A stretch of 64,000 nt of DNA from an uncultured Alphaproteobacteria bacterium (GCA_903909375.1 CAIVVM010000038.1:106844-170843); one strand, 5' to 3'; numbered from the stretch's first letter, positions 8,884 to 19,473 are shown. A program made the numbers and translations. Notes: generated from the sequence alone by a model not told the origin.

Positions 8884-10194
8884 CTAGTTGAGCAATGGTG
8901 ACCACGCGGGGTCTGACCCTGCCCCCGGATAGGGCATCGGCTGCAGAACCCGACCCGTCACGTCGACCGTCCAGAGCTTGGGCGGGCCGCCGGGCGTTTC
9001 GCGCGAGAACATCAGCACCCGGCCATTCGGCGCCCAGGTGGGGCCTTCGTCGAGATAGCTGGAGGTGAGCAGGCGCTCATCTGATCCATCCGGGCGCATC
9101 ACCCCGATATGGAACTCACCGCCGGTCTGTTTGGTGAAGGCGATGAACTCCCCGGTCGGGCTCCAGACCGGGGTGGTATAGCGCCCGCCGCCGCCCGAGA
9201 TCCGCCGCTGGCCCGATCCGTCGGCGCCCATCAGATAGAGCTGAGGCGAGCCCCCGCGATCCGAATTGAACACGATCCGCGCGCCATCCGGTGAGAACGA
9301 GGCCGAGGTGTCGATCGAGGGGTCGGAGGTCAGTCGGGTGGAGGTCCGGCTGGACAGGTTCATCACGAAGATGTCGCTGTTGCCGCCGCGCTCGACGGAG
9401 AACGCCACCTTGCCGCCGTCAGGCGAGAACCGGGGCGCGAACACCATGCCTGGAAAGGCGCCCAGACTCTCGCGCCGGGCCGTTTCCAGATTGAACAGGA
9501 AGATCGATGAACTGTCCGGGCGCAGCGACATATAGGTGATCTCCTGGCTGTTGCTGGAGAACCTGGGCGTCATCACGATGCTGTCGCCGCTGGTCAGGTA
9601 ACTGGGATTGGCGCCGTCCTGATCCATGATCGCCAGGCGCTTGATCACCTTGGCCCGTCCGCCGCTCTCGGCCACGAACACCACGCGGGTGTCGAAGTAG
9701 CCCTTCTCGCCGGTCAGCCGCTCATAGACCGCATCGGAAATCTTGTGCGCCACGCGCCGCCAATTCTCCGGGCTGGAAGTGAACTGCAGGCCCAGCATCT
9801 GTTGTTCGGCGAAAACGTCCCACATGCGGAAGTCGACGCGCAGCTTGCCGCCCTCAACCGTGACCTGACCGTTGACCAGGGCCTGGGCGTTGATGGTTTT
9901 CCAGTCGCCGAAGCGGGGCTGGACCGCAGCGGTCAGGTTCTTTTCAACGAAGCTGGCCGGGTCGAGTGGCCGGAACAGGCCCGAGCGCTGCAGGTTGGCG
10001 GCGATCACCTGAGCGATATCGGCGCCCTGGGTCCCACCGAACGCCGGAACCGCCACTGGCAAGGGCTGGACATCGCCGCGGTTGACGTTGACCTCGATTT
10101 CGGCCCGGGCGGGTGCGGCCAGGAACACGGCGAGCAATCCCAGCAGAACCATGGCCATGACGGGCGCTGAAAAGCTGCGAAGGGAGCGGGTCAT
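8884..10194 (-). CDS. tolB: Tol-Pal system beta-propeller TolB
   Basis: Periplasmic protein that shuttles between Pal and the TolQRA motor. A signal peptide (cleavage after APARA) precedes the N-terminal anticodon-binding-like domain, then a six-blade WD40-like propeller: repeats with [34 protein letters not shown] and [12 protein letters not shown] are visible. 436 aa is usual for the family. Its ATG overlaps the tolA stop by 4 nt (ATGA), indicating translational coupling. Confidence 0.96.
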   Translation of the reverse strand: MTRSLRSFSAPVMAMVLLGLLAVFLAAPARAEIEVNVNRGDVQPLPVAVPAFGGTQGADIAQVIAANLQRSGLFRPLDPASFVEKNLTAAVQPRFGDWKTINAQALVNGQVTVEGGKLRVDFRMWDVFAEQQMLGLQFTSSPENWRRVAHKISDAVYERLTGEKGYFDTRVVFVAESGGRAKVIKRLAIMDQDGANPSYLTSGDSIVMTPRFSSNSQEITYMSLRPDSSSIFLFNLETARRESLGAFPGMVFAPRFSPDGGKVAFSVERGGNSDIFVMNLSSRTSTRLTSDPSIDTSASFSPDGARIVFNSDRGGSPQLYLMGADGSGQRRISGGGGRYTTPVWSPTGEFIAFTKQTGGEFHIGVMRPDGSDERLLTSSYLDEGPTWAPNGRVLMFSRETPGGPPKLWTVDVTGRVLQPMPYPGAGSDPAWSPLLN

Positions 10195-10984
10195 CGGCAG
10201 GCCTCTCGGGCGTTGAAATTGACAGCGACCCTGTCGCCATAGAATTCGCGCGGCAGGCCCCGGAAGGGCGCGGCCGCATAGACCGCGCGGACGGCGCGTT
10301 CGGCGCCGGCGGTGGCGACCGATGAGCGGGCGCCCTGGATCTGGGGGACCACTTCGCCCACCACCTGCCCGGTCGCTCCCAGCTGGAAGGTGACCCGCAC
10401 GATGACATCGCGCCCGCCCTCGACGTCGCAGTTGGGGTTCCAGCGGCGCTGGAGTTCCTCGGTCATGCCGGCGACGGCGGCGCCGGCGGCCAGACCGGAC
10501 CCTACGGTCTGGCGGGCGACGGGGGCGGTTTCGGGTCTGGCGGGTCCCTTGGCGGCGGAGGAGGGACGCTGAGGCGTGTTGCGAGCGGGGCGGGTCAGGC
10601 TGGCCTCCAGCGAATCCAGATCAAAGGCCTTCTCGGCGGGTCGGGTGGCCGGCTTAGCCGCCAGCGGCGCGGGCGTCTTTTCCGCCGGTTTTGCCGCCTT
10701 GGCCTGAGGGGGCGGCGGGGCGGGCAGTGGCGGCGGCGGAACCGGTTCGGGCGGCGCGTCGGCCACCGGATCGGCGGTCATGGCCGACTGGGTTTCGGGG
10801 CCCTGTTCCGCTGGTCTGGTGTCTACGTCGGGGGCGTTAGAGACGATGGTCACCGGAACAATGGCGCCCACCTTCAGGTCGCGATTTCCCCACGACATCA
10901 TGAAGGCTGCTGCCACGCCGACGTGCAGCGCCAGCGACCCTACGGCTGCGGGGCTGATCTCGATGCGTGGCGCGGCCCGGGCGG

Positions 10985-10988
<4 letters not shown>
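10191..10988 (-). CDS. tolA: TolA-type cell envelope integrity protein
   Basis: Inner-membrane energy transducer of the Tol-Pal system. It has one N-terminal membrane helix (about residues 16-32, [18 protein letters not shown]), a long Pro/Ala-rich periplasmic stalk (residues 60-150, including a [11 protein letters not shown] run) and a TonB/TolA-like C-terminal domain with [12 protein letters not shown] and [13 protein letters not shown]. Primary identity is weak, as usual for TolA, and rests on position between tolR and tolB. It starts with GTG, overlapping the tolR stop by 4 nt. At 265 aa it is shorter than enterobacterial TolA because the stalk is short. Confidence 0.88.
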
Positions 10989-11470
<482 letters not shown>

Positions 11471-11473
11471 GGG

Positions 11474-12178
11474 TCAGGCCCGCTCCGACAGGCGACGCTG
11501 GATTGCGGTGGAGAGATCGTCGGCAAAGCCCTCAAGACGTCCGGCGTACTTGGCGGCGCTGGTGGAGAAGGCGTTGTAGAAAATGTAGGCCGGGATGGCG
11601 GCGACCAGCCCGATGGCGGTGGCGAACAGCGCCTCGGCGATCGAGGGCGCGACGATCGCCAGCGAGGTGTTCTTCTGGATGGCGATCGCCTGGAAAGACT
11701 GCATGATCCCCCAGACGGTGCCGAACAGCCCGACGAAGGGCGAGGCCGTGGCGACGATGGCCAGGCCGCCCAGGCCGGTTTCCACCCGCGCACTCTCGCG
11801 GGCGATGATGGTGTCTAGCGTGCGGTCGATCCTCTGGACCAGAAAGGCCAGCTGACCCTCGGTGGCGCCGCCGCGCCCTCGGCCATCCCGCCACTCCTTC
11901 AGCGCCGCCTGAAGCATGCGCGGCAGGGCCTGGACCGGCTGGTCGCCGGCGTCGGCGGCGACATCCTCGAGACTGCGGCCGGAGGCCACGGCATCCTCGA
12001 AGGCGTTGGCGTCGCGATTGAGCGTGTGAAACCGGAACAGCTTTTCCAGAATGATGGTCCACGACCAGAGGGAAGCGGCCGCCAGGCCGATCATCACCAG
12101 CTTCACCACCCAGTCGGCGCGCACGAACAGACTGATGAGGTCGAAGCTCTCGGGGGTGAGGGCGGCGGCCGGGGTCAT
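11474..12178 (-). CDS. tolQ: TolQ (MotA/TolQ/ExbB proton channel)
   Basis: Inner-membrane proton-channel subunit of Tol-Pal. Three membrane helices are visible: residues 25-45, then two after [20 protein letters not shown], with the ExbB signature [13 protein letters not shown] and [21 protein letters not shown]. 234 aa. A strong AGGAG ribosome site lies 7 nt before the ATG. A 50-bp gap separates it from ybgC, the widest spacing in the first half of the unit, so a secondary promoter is possible there. Confidence 0.96.
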   Translation of the reverse strand: MTPAAALTPESFDLISLFVRADWVVKLVMIGLAAASLWSWTIILEKLFRFHTLNRDANAFEDAVASGRSLEDVAADAGDQPVQALPRMLQAALKEWRDGRGRGGATEGQLAFLVQRIDRTLDTIIARESARVETGLGGLAIVATASPFVGLFGTVWGIMQSFQAIAIQKNTSLAIVAPSIAEALFATAIGLVAAIPAYIFYNAFSTSAAKYAGRLEGFADDLSTAIQRRLSERA

Positions 12179-12228
12179 GGCGTCTCCTGCGAATCGAGCG
12201 TTGAGATTGAAGCGTGTCAGTGGCGAAC

Positions 12229-12669
12229 TTAAGGCGCGAGCCAGGGGCTCATGGCCTCGATCAGCGCTGCGGGCGGGCGGAGTGCGCGCCCGGCCGGGTC
12301 GATACAGGCGGCGTGGAGCTGGGCTTGTGCAATCAGATCGTCGCCCCGCAGGATACGCTGTGCGAACAGCATCCGGGGGCCCTTGAGCACGTCGATGGTT
12401 GTTCGGACGAGCAGCGCGTCGTCCACTCTCGCGGCGCGCTTGTAGTCAACCTCCACCCGCGTGAGCGTGAAGGCAGCCGGCGGGTCCAGCGCCAGCAGCG
12501 ACTGGTGACTGACGCCGACCAGCCTGAGGAAATCACTCCGCCCGCGCTCGAAATAGCGCAGGTAGTTGGCGTGATAGACCACGCCGGTAAAATCGGTGTC
12601 CTCGTAGTAGATGCGTACTGGCAGGACGTGTTCGCGCCCTTCCATCCAGCCTGATGAGGGGTCGCTCAT
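12229..12669 (-). CDS. ybgC: YbgC/TolC-operon acyl-CoA thioesterase
   Basis: Hot-dog-fold acyl-CoA thioesterase of the YbgC/4HBT family, standard first partner of the tol genes. The active-site signature [21 protein letters not shown] is complete, with the catalytic Asp in the first loop. 146 aa. The ATG overlaps the ruvB stop by 4 nt, so ruvAB and ybgC-tol are joined in one translationally coupled unit. Its cellular role is probably linked to lipid metabolism at the membrane, although the physiological substrate is debated for the family. Confidence 0.93.
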   Translation of the reverse strand: MSDPSSGWMEGREHVLPVRIYYEDTDFTGVVYHANYLRYFERGRSDFLRLVGVSHQSLLALDPPAAFTLTRVEVDYKRAARVDDALLVRTTIDVLKGPRMLFAQRILRGDDLIAQAQLHAACIDPAGRALRPPAALIEAMSPWLAP

Positions 12670-13694
12670 TCGAACAGGTCCGTGGCAGGCGGTGCGGCGG
12701 AGGCCGGAGGCGCGGCCAGGCCCAGGTGGGCGTAGGCGCGGGCGGTGGCCATGCGGCCACGCGGGGTGCGCTGCAGGAAGCCCTGTTGCAGCAGGAAGGG
12801 CTCGATCACATCCTCCACTGCATCCTTCGCCTCGGCGATGGCGTAGGCCAGGGTCTCAACTCCTGCGGGGCCGCCGGCGTAGTTTTCGATGAGCGCGCGC
12901 AGGTAACGGCGGTCCAGCGCGTCCAGGCCATGCTCGTCCACGTCCAGCCGGGCCAGGGCCGAGGCGGCGGCGGCGCGTCCGATGACCGCTACGCCGTCCG
13001 AGGCGGCGAAGTCGCGCACCCGTCGAAGCAGGCGCCCGGCGACCCGCGGCGTTCCCCGGGCGCGGGTGGCGATCTCGGCGGCGCCGTCGGCGGCCAGGGC
13101 GGTTCCCATCTTCACCGCGGCGCTCATCAGCACCTGCTGCAGTTCGTCGTGGGTGTAGAATTCAAGCCGGATCGGAATGCCGAACCGGTCCCTGAGGGGG
13201 GTCGCCAGGAGCCCGGCCCGCGTCGTAGCCGCGACAAGCGTGAAGGGCGCCAGATCGATGCGGATCGAGCGGGCGGAGGGCCCTTCGCCGATCACCAGAT
13301 CCAGCACATGGTCCTCCATCGCGGGATACAGGATCTCCTCCACATTGGCGGGAAGGCGGTGGATCTCGTCGATGAACAGCACGTCTCGGGGTTCGAGGTT
13401 GGTGAGGATGGCGGCGAGATCCCCCGCCTTTGCCAGCACAGGGCCCGATGTGGCGCGGAAATTCACCCCCAGTTCCCGGGCGACGATCTGGGCCAGGGTG
13501 GTCTTGCCAAGGCCGGGCGGTCCGAACAGCAGCACGTGATCCAGCGCTTCGCCACGGCTCTTCGCCGCCTCGATGAAGACAGTGAGATTACCCTTGGCCT
13601 GCTTCTGCCCAACGAACTCGGCCATGGTCTGGGGCCGGAGCGCCTTGTCAGCGGGCTCGAAGGCGGCGGGCTCGCCCGAGACCAGGCGGGTCAT
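12666..13694 (-). CDS. ruvB: Holliday junction branch migration ATPase RuvB
   Basis: AAA+ motor that drives branch migration of Holliday junctions with RuvA. Walker [12 protein letters not shown], Walker [10 protein letters not shown], sensor [10 protein letters not shown] and arginine finger PLRDRFGI are all visible, followed by the C-terminal winged helix ([17 protein letters not shown]). 342 aa, full length. It overlaps ruvA by 4 nt upstream and ybgC by 4 nt downstream. Expression is probably SOS-linked through the LexA box before ruvA. Confidence 0.97.
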   Translation of the reverse strand: MTRLVSGEPAAFEPADKALRPQTMAEFVGQKQAKGNLTVFIEAAKSRGEALDHVLLFGPPGLGKTTLAQIVARELGVNFRATSGPVLAKAGDLAAILTNLEPRDVLFIDEIHRLPANVEEILYPAMEDHVLDLVIGEGPSARSIRIDLAPFTLVAATTRAGLLATPLRDRFGIPIRLEFYTHDELQQVLMSAAVKMGTALAADGAAEIATRARGTPRVAGRLLRRVRDFAASDGVAVIGRAAAASALARLDVDEHGLDALDRRYLRALIENYAGGPAGVETLAYAIAEAKDAVEDVIEPFLLQQGFLQRTPRGRMATARAYAHLGLAAPPASAAPPATDLFE

Positions 13695-14305
13695 CGACCC
13701 AGTTCCTGAAGGGCGGCCTTGATCAGGGCCGGCGCCTCGACGCCGTCGCCCAGGCGTATGGCGGCGGTCTCGACTACGCGGCGTGCGGCGGCCTCGGCCA
13801 CGCCCAGGCCCAGCAGGGCGGCCACAGCTTCGCCCACCGCCGTGGGTTTCGGCGGCGCTGGCGCTGTGATCTGTCCGTGGAAGGCGGCCACCGGGCCATC
13901 TGTAATCGGCTTGTCCTTGAGTTCCGTGACAATGCGCTGTGCCAGCTTGGGACCAACGCCCTGTGCGCGCGCCACCAGCGCCTTGTCGTCCCGGGCCACG
14001 GCCTGGGCCAGCTCGGCCGGCGGAAGCACATCCAGCACCGCCAGCGCCGCCTTGGGGCCTACCCCCTGGATGGTGCGCAACAGCACGAAGGCGCGACGGT
14101 CCTCCCGCGCAAGAAATCCGTAGAGGGTCAGGCCGGTCTGTTCGCCGAACTGGCTCTCCACATGCAGCAGCGCCTCGTCGCCCACCGGCGGCAGACGGCC
14201 CAGGGTGCGGCTGCCGCAGCGGACCACATAGCCCACGCCCATGACGTCGATCAGGGCGTCTTCCTCCGACACCTCGGCCACGATCCCGCGCAGGCGCCCG
14301 ATCAT
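13691..14305 (-). CDS. ruvA: Holliday junction DNA-binding protein RuvA
   Basis: Tetrameric junction-binding subunit for RuvB. N-terminal OB fold beginning [12 protein letters not shown], helix-hairpin-helix repeats around [15 protein letters not shown] and [19 protein letters not shown], and the C-terminal RuvB-contact domain after an Ala/Pro linker. 204 aa. It heads the minus-strand unit ruvAB-ybgC-tol-pal-cpoB-tilS. A GTTC-N7-GTTC box begins 36 bp upstream of the ATG. ruvC is not adjacent but lies 5.2 kb upstream. Confidence 0.97.
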   Translation of the reverse strand: MIGRLRGIVAEVSEEDALIDVMGVGYVVRCGSRTLGRLPPVGDEALLHVESQFGEQTGLTLYGFLAREDRRAFVLLRTIQGVGPKAALAVLDVLPPAELAQAVARDDKALVARAQGVGPKLAQRIVTELKDKPITDGPVAAFHGQITAPAPPKPTAVGEAVAALLGLGVAEAAARRVVETAAIRLGDGVEAPALIKAALQELGR

Positions 14306-14340
14306 GCAGGGCGCTCCGGGGTGCGGATGGGGCGAATCAC

Positions 14341-14355
14341 GTTCGGCATGTGTTC
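14341..14355 (-). promoter_or_regulatory. Alphaproteobacterial LexA (SOS) box upstream of ruvA
   Basis: On the plus strand the sequence reads GTTCGGCATGTGTTC, an exact GTTC-N7-GTTC match to the LexA-binding direct repeat known from Caulobacter and other alphaproteobacteria. It lies 36-50 bp before the ruvA start, where it would cover the promoter or transcription start. Damage-inducible expression of ruvAB, and perhaps the downstream genes, is the inference. Confidence 0.85.
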
Positions 14356-14404
14356 ACCAGAGGTACCGTAGGCGGGAGTCCGGGGAAACGTCCGAGCCGT
14401 GGCT

Positions 14405-15877
14405 CTACTCGGCCGCCCGCGTGCGGGCCAGGGTGCGAAGGTTCTCCTCGTGGCCTTCCCGCGTGATCCGATAGCCGCTCATGATGGCGATCATGGTCAT
14501 CCAGAGCGCCAGGATCGTCGGCACATAGTAGGCGCCCATCCGCCAGATCGTATCTTCAGAGACCTGTGTGGGGTCGGCGCCCGCCTGGACACCGGCCACA
14601 GTGAGCACAAAGGTCGCAGTGATCAGTCCCAGGCCATTGACCATCTGACGGATGAAGGCGATGGCGGCGAAGAACACGCCCTCTGAACGACGCCCGGTCT
14701 TGATCTCCGACTGCTCCACAAGATCAGCCATCATCGAGGCCGACAGGATCTGGAAACAGATGATGAGGCCCACATCGATCAGGGTCGCGGTGAAGACGAA
14801 CCAGAAGACAAAGGGATCGCCATTGTCAGGCAGGATGCCCAGCAGACGCAGGACGATGGGCATAGGCGAGCCCAGGAAGGCGATCAGGCCGATGATGATC
14901 GCGCCCCGTTTCTTGCCGATGGTGCGGCTGACGATGGGCGCCAGGACGGCGCCAATGATTGCAGAACCGAATACGCCCGTCGTGATCAGGCCGCTCTGCT
15001 GGGAGCTGAACTGCCAGAAATAGTTGAAAAAGTAGAAGCTGAGCGCCGCCGAGAGGCCCGCAGCCACCGAGCCGAACGCCGCGGCGGCGAAGAGCGCGAT
15101 AAAGGAACGGTTCGAAAGGGTCTCGAAGATTTCCTTGAAGATTTTCACGAGGCTCAGATTGCGCTTGGGCGGCGGCGCTTTCAGGTGCGGGATGCGCGAA
15201 TGGGTGCCCAGCGCCGAGCCCATGATGCCCACAAACATGATCACCGATCCGATGATCCCGTAGACCTGATAGGCCTCGCGGTTGAATTGGCCGTTCTTGA
15301 TGTCGGCGGTGACGAACATCGGGAACAGGACGGCGAACATCAGCACCGACATGGTGTTGCCGACCGTCCAGCCGAAGAACGAGCGGAAGGATAGCAGCGA
15401 GCTGCGCTGGTCGTAGTCCGGGGTGAGTTCCGGGGCGAGCGCGGTGCTGGGGATCTCGTAGATGGAAACGGTCATGCGGATGACGATGGCCAGTCCCAGC
15501 AGGTACCAGAACGTGGCCAGGTCGGACCATCCCACCGGCGGGCTCCAGAGCAGGAAGTAGATGCTGCTGAGCGGAAGCGCGGCGAAGTACATGAAGGGGT
15601 GCCGTCGACCCCAGCGTGAACGGAAATTGTCGGACCAGTAGCCCACCACCGGATCGATGATGGCGTCCATCATCAGGGCTATGGTCAGGGCGAGGCCTAC
15701 AAGGCGGGCGTCAAGCCCGACGACCTGACTGTAGAAGAGCAGAAGGAAGTAGGCGAAGCCGTTGTCCTTGACGCCGCTGACGCCGGCGCCAAAGCCGTAG
15801 GCAAGTTTTGTCCAGAGCGAGGGCGGCGGCGGGCCTGGGACGGACGAGGGGTTTTGAGCGTCCGGGCTTTCAGCCAT
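14405..15877 (-). CDS. GPH-family (MelB-like) sugar:cation symporter, MFS
   Basis: Twelve-helix inner-membrane transporter of the glycoside-pentoside-hexuronide:cation symporter family (490 aa). The family signature near helix 2, DAIIDPVVGYWSDNFRSRWGRRHPFM, is clear, as is DQRSSLLSFRSFFGWTVGN in the first half. A Pro/Ser-rich cytoplasmic N-terminus precedes LWTKLAYGFGAG. It lies between ruvA and ruvC and is divergent from a rhodanese. The substrate is probably a glycoside or an oligosaccharide entering through the TonB-dependent receptor nearby; that is inference from proximity only. Confidence 0.9.
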   Translation of the reverse strand: MAESPDAQNPSSVPGPPPPSLWTKLAYGFGAGVSGVKDNGFAYFLLLFYSQVVGLDARLVGLALTIALMMDAIIDPVVGYWSDNFRSRWGRRHPFMYFAALPLSSIYFLLWSPPVGWSDLATFWYLLGLAIVIRMTVSIYEIPSTALAPELTPDYDQRSSLLSFRSFFGWTVGNTMSVLMFAVLFPMFVTADIKNGQFNREAYQVYGIIGSVIMFVGIMGSALGTHSRIPHLKAPPPKRNLSLVKIFKEIFETLSNRSFIALFAAAAFGSVAAGLSAALSFYFFNYFWQFSSQQSGLITTGVFGSAIIGAVLAPIVSRTIGKKRGAIIIGLIAFLGSPMPIVLRLLGILPDNGDPFVFWFVFTATLIDVGLIICFQILSASMMADLVEQSEIKTGRRSEGVFFAAIAFIRQMVNGLGLITATFVLTVAGVQAGADPTQVSEDTIWRMGAYYVPTILALWMTMIAIMSGYRITREGHEENLRTLARTRAAE

Positions 15878-15950
15878 GAGAATGTCATCCTGCGGCTACG
15901 CCGCGTTCACGATTTCATATCCCCCGGCAGCACTGGATCATGTGGCGTGG

Positions 15951-15962
15951 CCTAGCGCTAGG
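15951..15962. repeat. Perfect 12-bp palindrome CCTAGCGCTAGG in the divergent intergenic region
   Basis: A perfect dyad 74 bp upstream of the GPH symporter start and 111 bp upstream of the rhodanese start, within the shared 195-bp intergenic region. It could be an operator for a regulator acting on either gene. No such regulator is encoded beside it, so the function is unknown. Confidence 0.5.
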
Positions 15963-16072
15963 GGGATTATCCAACTCCGGATACCGTGAAATCGAAAAAT
16001 GGACCCGCCTCTACCGTCTGGTCATACGGCTTTGGGGGACCTAGCATCCGCGTCGAAACCGGAGACCACCCC

Positions 16073-16966
16073 ATGCGCGTCGTTCTGGCACTGTTTTTGT
16101 TGATGTTGGCGCAACCCGCCTGGGCCGAATCGGCCCGTGACCGGCTGGTCGTGAGCCCGGCCTGGGTGGAGGAGCGGTTGAGTGACCCCGACCTGGTGAT
16201 CCTGCAGGTGGGCGACAGGCCGGGGTATCAGGCCGGGCATATACCCGGCGCCCGGCTGTTGATGCTGTCTGACATCGCGGCGCCGTCCACCGGTCCGGAT
16301 TCCCTGATCCTGCAGATGCCGGAGCCGGAGGCGCTGCGGGCGCGGCTCGCGGCGTTTGGCGTCTCGGACACGTCGAAGATCGTGGTCTATCCCACGCGAG
16401 AGGGCATCCAGTCGGCCACGCGGGTGGTCTTTACCCTGGACGCAGCGGGCCTTGGCCAACGCACCTTTCTGCTGGAGGGCGGCATGAGCGCCTGGACGGC
16501 CAGCGGCGGCAAGGCCTCGACCGAGGCGCCGGTCGTCACGCCGGGCAAGCTCTCCGCTCTGAAGATGCGCCCGCTGGTGGTCGACGCGGCCTTCGTACGC
16601 GAGCACGCCGGCAAGCCCGGCTATGTTGTCGTCGATGCGCGAGCACCCGAGTTCTACTCCGGGGCGCGGGCCGGCGGCATGCCTTCGAAGCCGCACAAGT
16701 CGGGTCATATTGCAGGCGCTGAGAGCGTGCCCTTCACCTCGGTGACCACGCCTGACTTCAAGCTCGCGGCGGCCGATGAGATCGCCGCGAAGTTCAAGGC
16801 GGCAGGCGTGAAATCCGGCGATACGGTGGTGGCCTACTGCCATGTCGGTCAGCAGGCGACGGCGACGATCTTCGCGGCCAGGACGCTTGGCTTGAAGGTC
16901 CTGCTCTACGACGGCTCCTTTGAAGAGTGGTCACGGCTCGACGGCGCCGTCGAGACGTCGAAGTAG
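16073..16966 (+). CDS. Exported sulfurtransferase with two rhodanese domains
   Basis: Periplasmic sulfurtransferase (297 aa). The ATG at 16073 follows GGAG by 8 nt and begins a signal peptide cleaved near QPAWAES; an earlier in-frame ATG would bury it. The first rhodanese domain (about residues 25-145) has lost its active-site Cys (VVYPTREGI at that position), as is usual. The second (about 165-285) carries the active loop with Cys256 in AYCHVGQQA, different from CRKGVT of thiosulfate sulfurtransferase and CGSGVT of mercaptopyruvate sulfurtransferase. The sulfur donor is therefore uncertain. It is followed 164 bp later by a co-directional TonB receptor. Confidence 0.88.
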   Translation: MRVVLALFLLMLAQPAWAESARDRLVVSPAWVEERLSDPDLVILQVGDRPGYQAGHIPGARLLMLSDIAAPSTGPDSLILQMPEPEALRARLAAFGVSDTSKIVVYPTREGIQSATRVVFTLDAAGLGQRTFLLEGGMSAWTASGGKASTEAPVVTPGKLSALKMRPLVVDAAFVREHAGKPGYVVVDARAPEFYSGARAGGMPSKPHKSGHIAGAESVPFTSVTTPDFKLAAADEIAAKFKAAGVKSGDTVVAYCHVGQQATATIFAARTLGLKVLLYDGSFEEWSRLDGAVETSK

Positions 16967-17130
16967 CCTCCAGATCGTCGACCACGACTAGCGATTGGGC
17001 ATCGGAGCGTCGAGACGTCGCGCGCTTGGGCATCTGACCGGTTGCGATGTCTTCGGCAGGGTTCCCGGTGGCCCGATGCGCCCGGGCGCGACAGGCTGAT
17101 GTCGAATTGATGACAGACATCGGGGGCTCC

Positions 17131-19473
17131 ATGAACCATGCACGTCGACTCTTGCGCACGCACCGCGCCCTGAAACTCGTGTTGCTGGGCGGAGCCATGC
17201 TGGCGAACCCGGCACTATCCGCCGAAGCCCCCGCACCGGCCGAGGTGGAGGAACTGGTGGTGACCGGCTCGCGGGTGTCTGAGGCGACGGTGGCCATTGG
17301 AACGGACAGGGTGACGGCGACGGTTTCCATCACCAGCGAAGCGCTGCTGTCGGCGCCGGCCGGGATCACCGGCCTGAAGATGCTGGAGAGCCTGCCGGGC
17401 TTCAACGTCCAGGCCAATGACGCGCTGGGTCTTTATGAATTCGGAAACTCGGTTTCGGTGCGCGCCTTCAATTTCCAGCAGATAGGGTTTCTGCTCGACA
17501 GCATTCCTATGGGCCGCTCCGACCAGTTCGGCGGCAGCCCGATCTATCGCTATGTGGACAACGAGAACCTTGCGCGGCTGACGGCGTCGGCCGGGGCGGG
17601 CGACGTATCTCTGTCCAGCTACGCCTCGCTGGGGCCGATCGTCAGTTACATCACGCGCGGGCCGCAGGAGGAGTTTGGAGGCAAGCTCAGCTTCAGCCGC
17701 GGCAGCGACGAACTGCTGCGGGCCTTCGGCCGTATCGACACCGGTGAGCACAACGGCTTTTCGGCCTTTGCCAGCGCTTCGCTGATCTCGGGCGAACTCT
17801 GGCGTGGCCCCGGCACCATCGACCGCAATCACTATGAGGGCCAGATCCGTTACCGCTTCGGCGAAGGGTCCCTCACCTTCCAGATAGTGCACAACGACTA
17901 TTTCGACTATGACAGCCCCTCGATCACCAAGGCTCAGTATCTGGGGACGGCAGGCGACATCTTCGGTCGCAAAGGGCGCAGCTTTGCCTACCTGGGCTAT
18001 GTTCCCTTGTCGGGCCCTCTGGGTTCGGCGGCGACGGCGACCTCACTACCCATCACGGCGGCGGGGATCCCGTACTCGAACGCGGCCTTCAACCAGTACT
18101 ACAAGTTCGCCGTGAACAGCCGGAAGGATCATCTCTACGGCCTCACCCTGGCGACACCTCTCGGTGAGGCGTTCGATATCTCGACCACCGCCTACTACGA
18201 GAAAAAGTCCGGCTACGGGGTCTCGCCCGAGGCCTATGCCACGTCGCTCGCCAGCTACAACAACCAGCGCCTGATCGTCGCGGGCCTGACCGCGCCCAAG
18301 GGCCTGCAATATGGCCTCTCCACAGTGGACGGCGAGCGCATGGGTCTCAACAGCCGGGCGGGCTGGAAGTCCGGAGACCACCATATCCAGGCCGGCGTCT
18401 GGTACGAGGACGACGACTATCACCGCACCCAGCAGCGCTACAATGTGGCCAACGGCGACCCGGACGGCGCGCCGCTGCTCAATGAACCTGTCCACCTTCA
18501 GCGCAACTACATCTCCAACCGCAAGACCACGCAGATATTCCTGAAGGATACGATCAGCCTGTTCGATGACCGACTGAAGCTGGACGTGGGCTTCAAGGGT
18601 CTGAACATCGACTATGTGATCTCAGGTTCACGTAACCCGGCCGACTTCATCAACCGCCGCACGCCGCGGATCACGGATACCTGGAAGGACTGGTTCCTGC
18701 CCCAGGTCGGCGCGGTCTGGTCGCTGACCGGCACCGATCAGGTGTTTGCGTCATATTCCGAGAACCTGGCCCTGCCACGCGGGGCGGATGACATCTTCTC
18801 CGCCGCAAGCCCGCTCGCGCCCGGACCCGAAGCGGAGACCGCAAAAAACTATGAACTGGGCATTCGCACCAACCGGCCTACCTTCAATGCCGCGCTGGTC
18901 GGGTACTTCACCCGCTTCGAGAACCGGCTGCAGTCCTTCGCCTCGCTGGTCCCGGGAAGCACCACGACAGAGACGTTCTTCCAGAACGTCGGTGGCGTGG
19001 AGGCGCATGGTCTGGAGTTCAGCGGCCAGTGGAAGCCAGAGCTTCTCGGCGGCAAGGTCTATTTCAACACCAACGTTTCGTACAACATATCGGAATTCAA
19101 GGACAATTTCGCCACGTTCCTGATCGCGGGCAACAAGGTACCGGACTTCCCCAAGTGGGTGTTCCAGGGCGGCGTCACATTTGAACCGGCCCCTGGCGCG
19201 GTCCTCAACCTGTCGGCCCGGAAGGTGTCCAAGCGCTACACCAACTTCACCAACGCCGAGTCCACCGACGGCTACATGATCTACAACGCCTATGTGGATC
19301 TGGGCGACGGCTTCGGCGTCGGCCCGCTGAAGCAGGTCAAGGCCCGCATCAACATCGATAACATCTTCGACAAGGACTACCTGGGCACCATTTCCGCCAC
19401 GACCAGCACGCCGGCCACCTTCCGGCCCGGGCCCAGGCGGACCATCCAGGTTTCGCTGTCGACGGACTTCTAG
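17131..19473 (+). CDS. TonB-dependent outer-membrane receptor
   Basis: Outer-membrane active transporter (780 aa). The start at 17131 follows GGGGG by about 5 nt and yields a signal peptide ending ALSA; earlier in-frame starts add a charged, non-hydrophobic stretch. After cleavage a TonB-box-like segment EELVVTGSR leads to the plug domain (roughly residues 45-160), then a 22-strand barrel rich in aromatic-alternating strands, ending with the canonical terminal Phe in VSLSTDF and a RINIDNIFDKDYLGT motif. The substrate is unknown. No FecIR-type regulator is adjacent. With the GPH symporter it may form an uptake route, which is inference. Confidence 0.92.
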   Translation: MNHARRLLRTHRALKLVLLGGAMLANPALSAEAPAPAEVEELVVTGSRVSEATVAIGTDRVTATVSITSEALLSAPAGITGLKMLESLPGFNVQANDALGLYEFGNSVSVRAFNFQQIGFLLDSIPMGRSDQFGGSPIYRYVDNENLARLTASAGAGDVSLSSYASLGPIVSYITRGPQEEFGGKLSFSRGSDELLRAFGRIDTGEHNGFSAFASASLISGELWRGPGTIDRNHYEGQIRYRFGEGSLTFQIVHNDYFDYDSPSITKAQYLGTAGDIFGRKGRSFAYLGYVPLSGPLGSAATATSLPITAAGIPYSNAAFNQYYKFAVNSRKDHLYGLTLATPLGEAFDISTTAYYEKKSGYGVSPEAYATSLASYNNQRLIVAGLTAPKGLQYGLSTVDGERMGLNSRAGWKSGDHHIQAGVWYEDDDYHRTQQRYNVANGDPDGAPLLNEPVHLQRNYISNRKTTQIFLKDTISLFDDRLKLDVGFKGLNIDYVISGSRNPADFINRRTPRITDTWKDWFLPQVGAVWSLTGTDQVFASYSENLALPRGADDIFSAASPLAPGPEAETAKNYELGIRTNRPTFNAALVGYFTRFENRLQSFASLVPGSTTTETFFQNVGGVEAHGLEFSGQWKPELLGGKVYFNTNVSYNISEFKDNFATFLIAGNKVPDFPKWVFQGGVTFEPAPGAVLNLSARKVSKRYTNFTNAESTDGYMIYNAYVDLGDGFGVGPLKQVKARINIDNIFDKDYLGTISATTSTPATFRPGPRRTIQVSLSTDF

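Noticed and set aside
15966..15974. A DnaA box in the GPH/rhodanese intergenic region
   Set aside because: TTATCCAAC has two mismatches to TTATCCACA and there is no cluster, so an origin is not supported.
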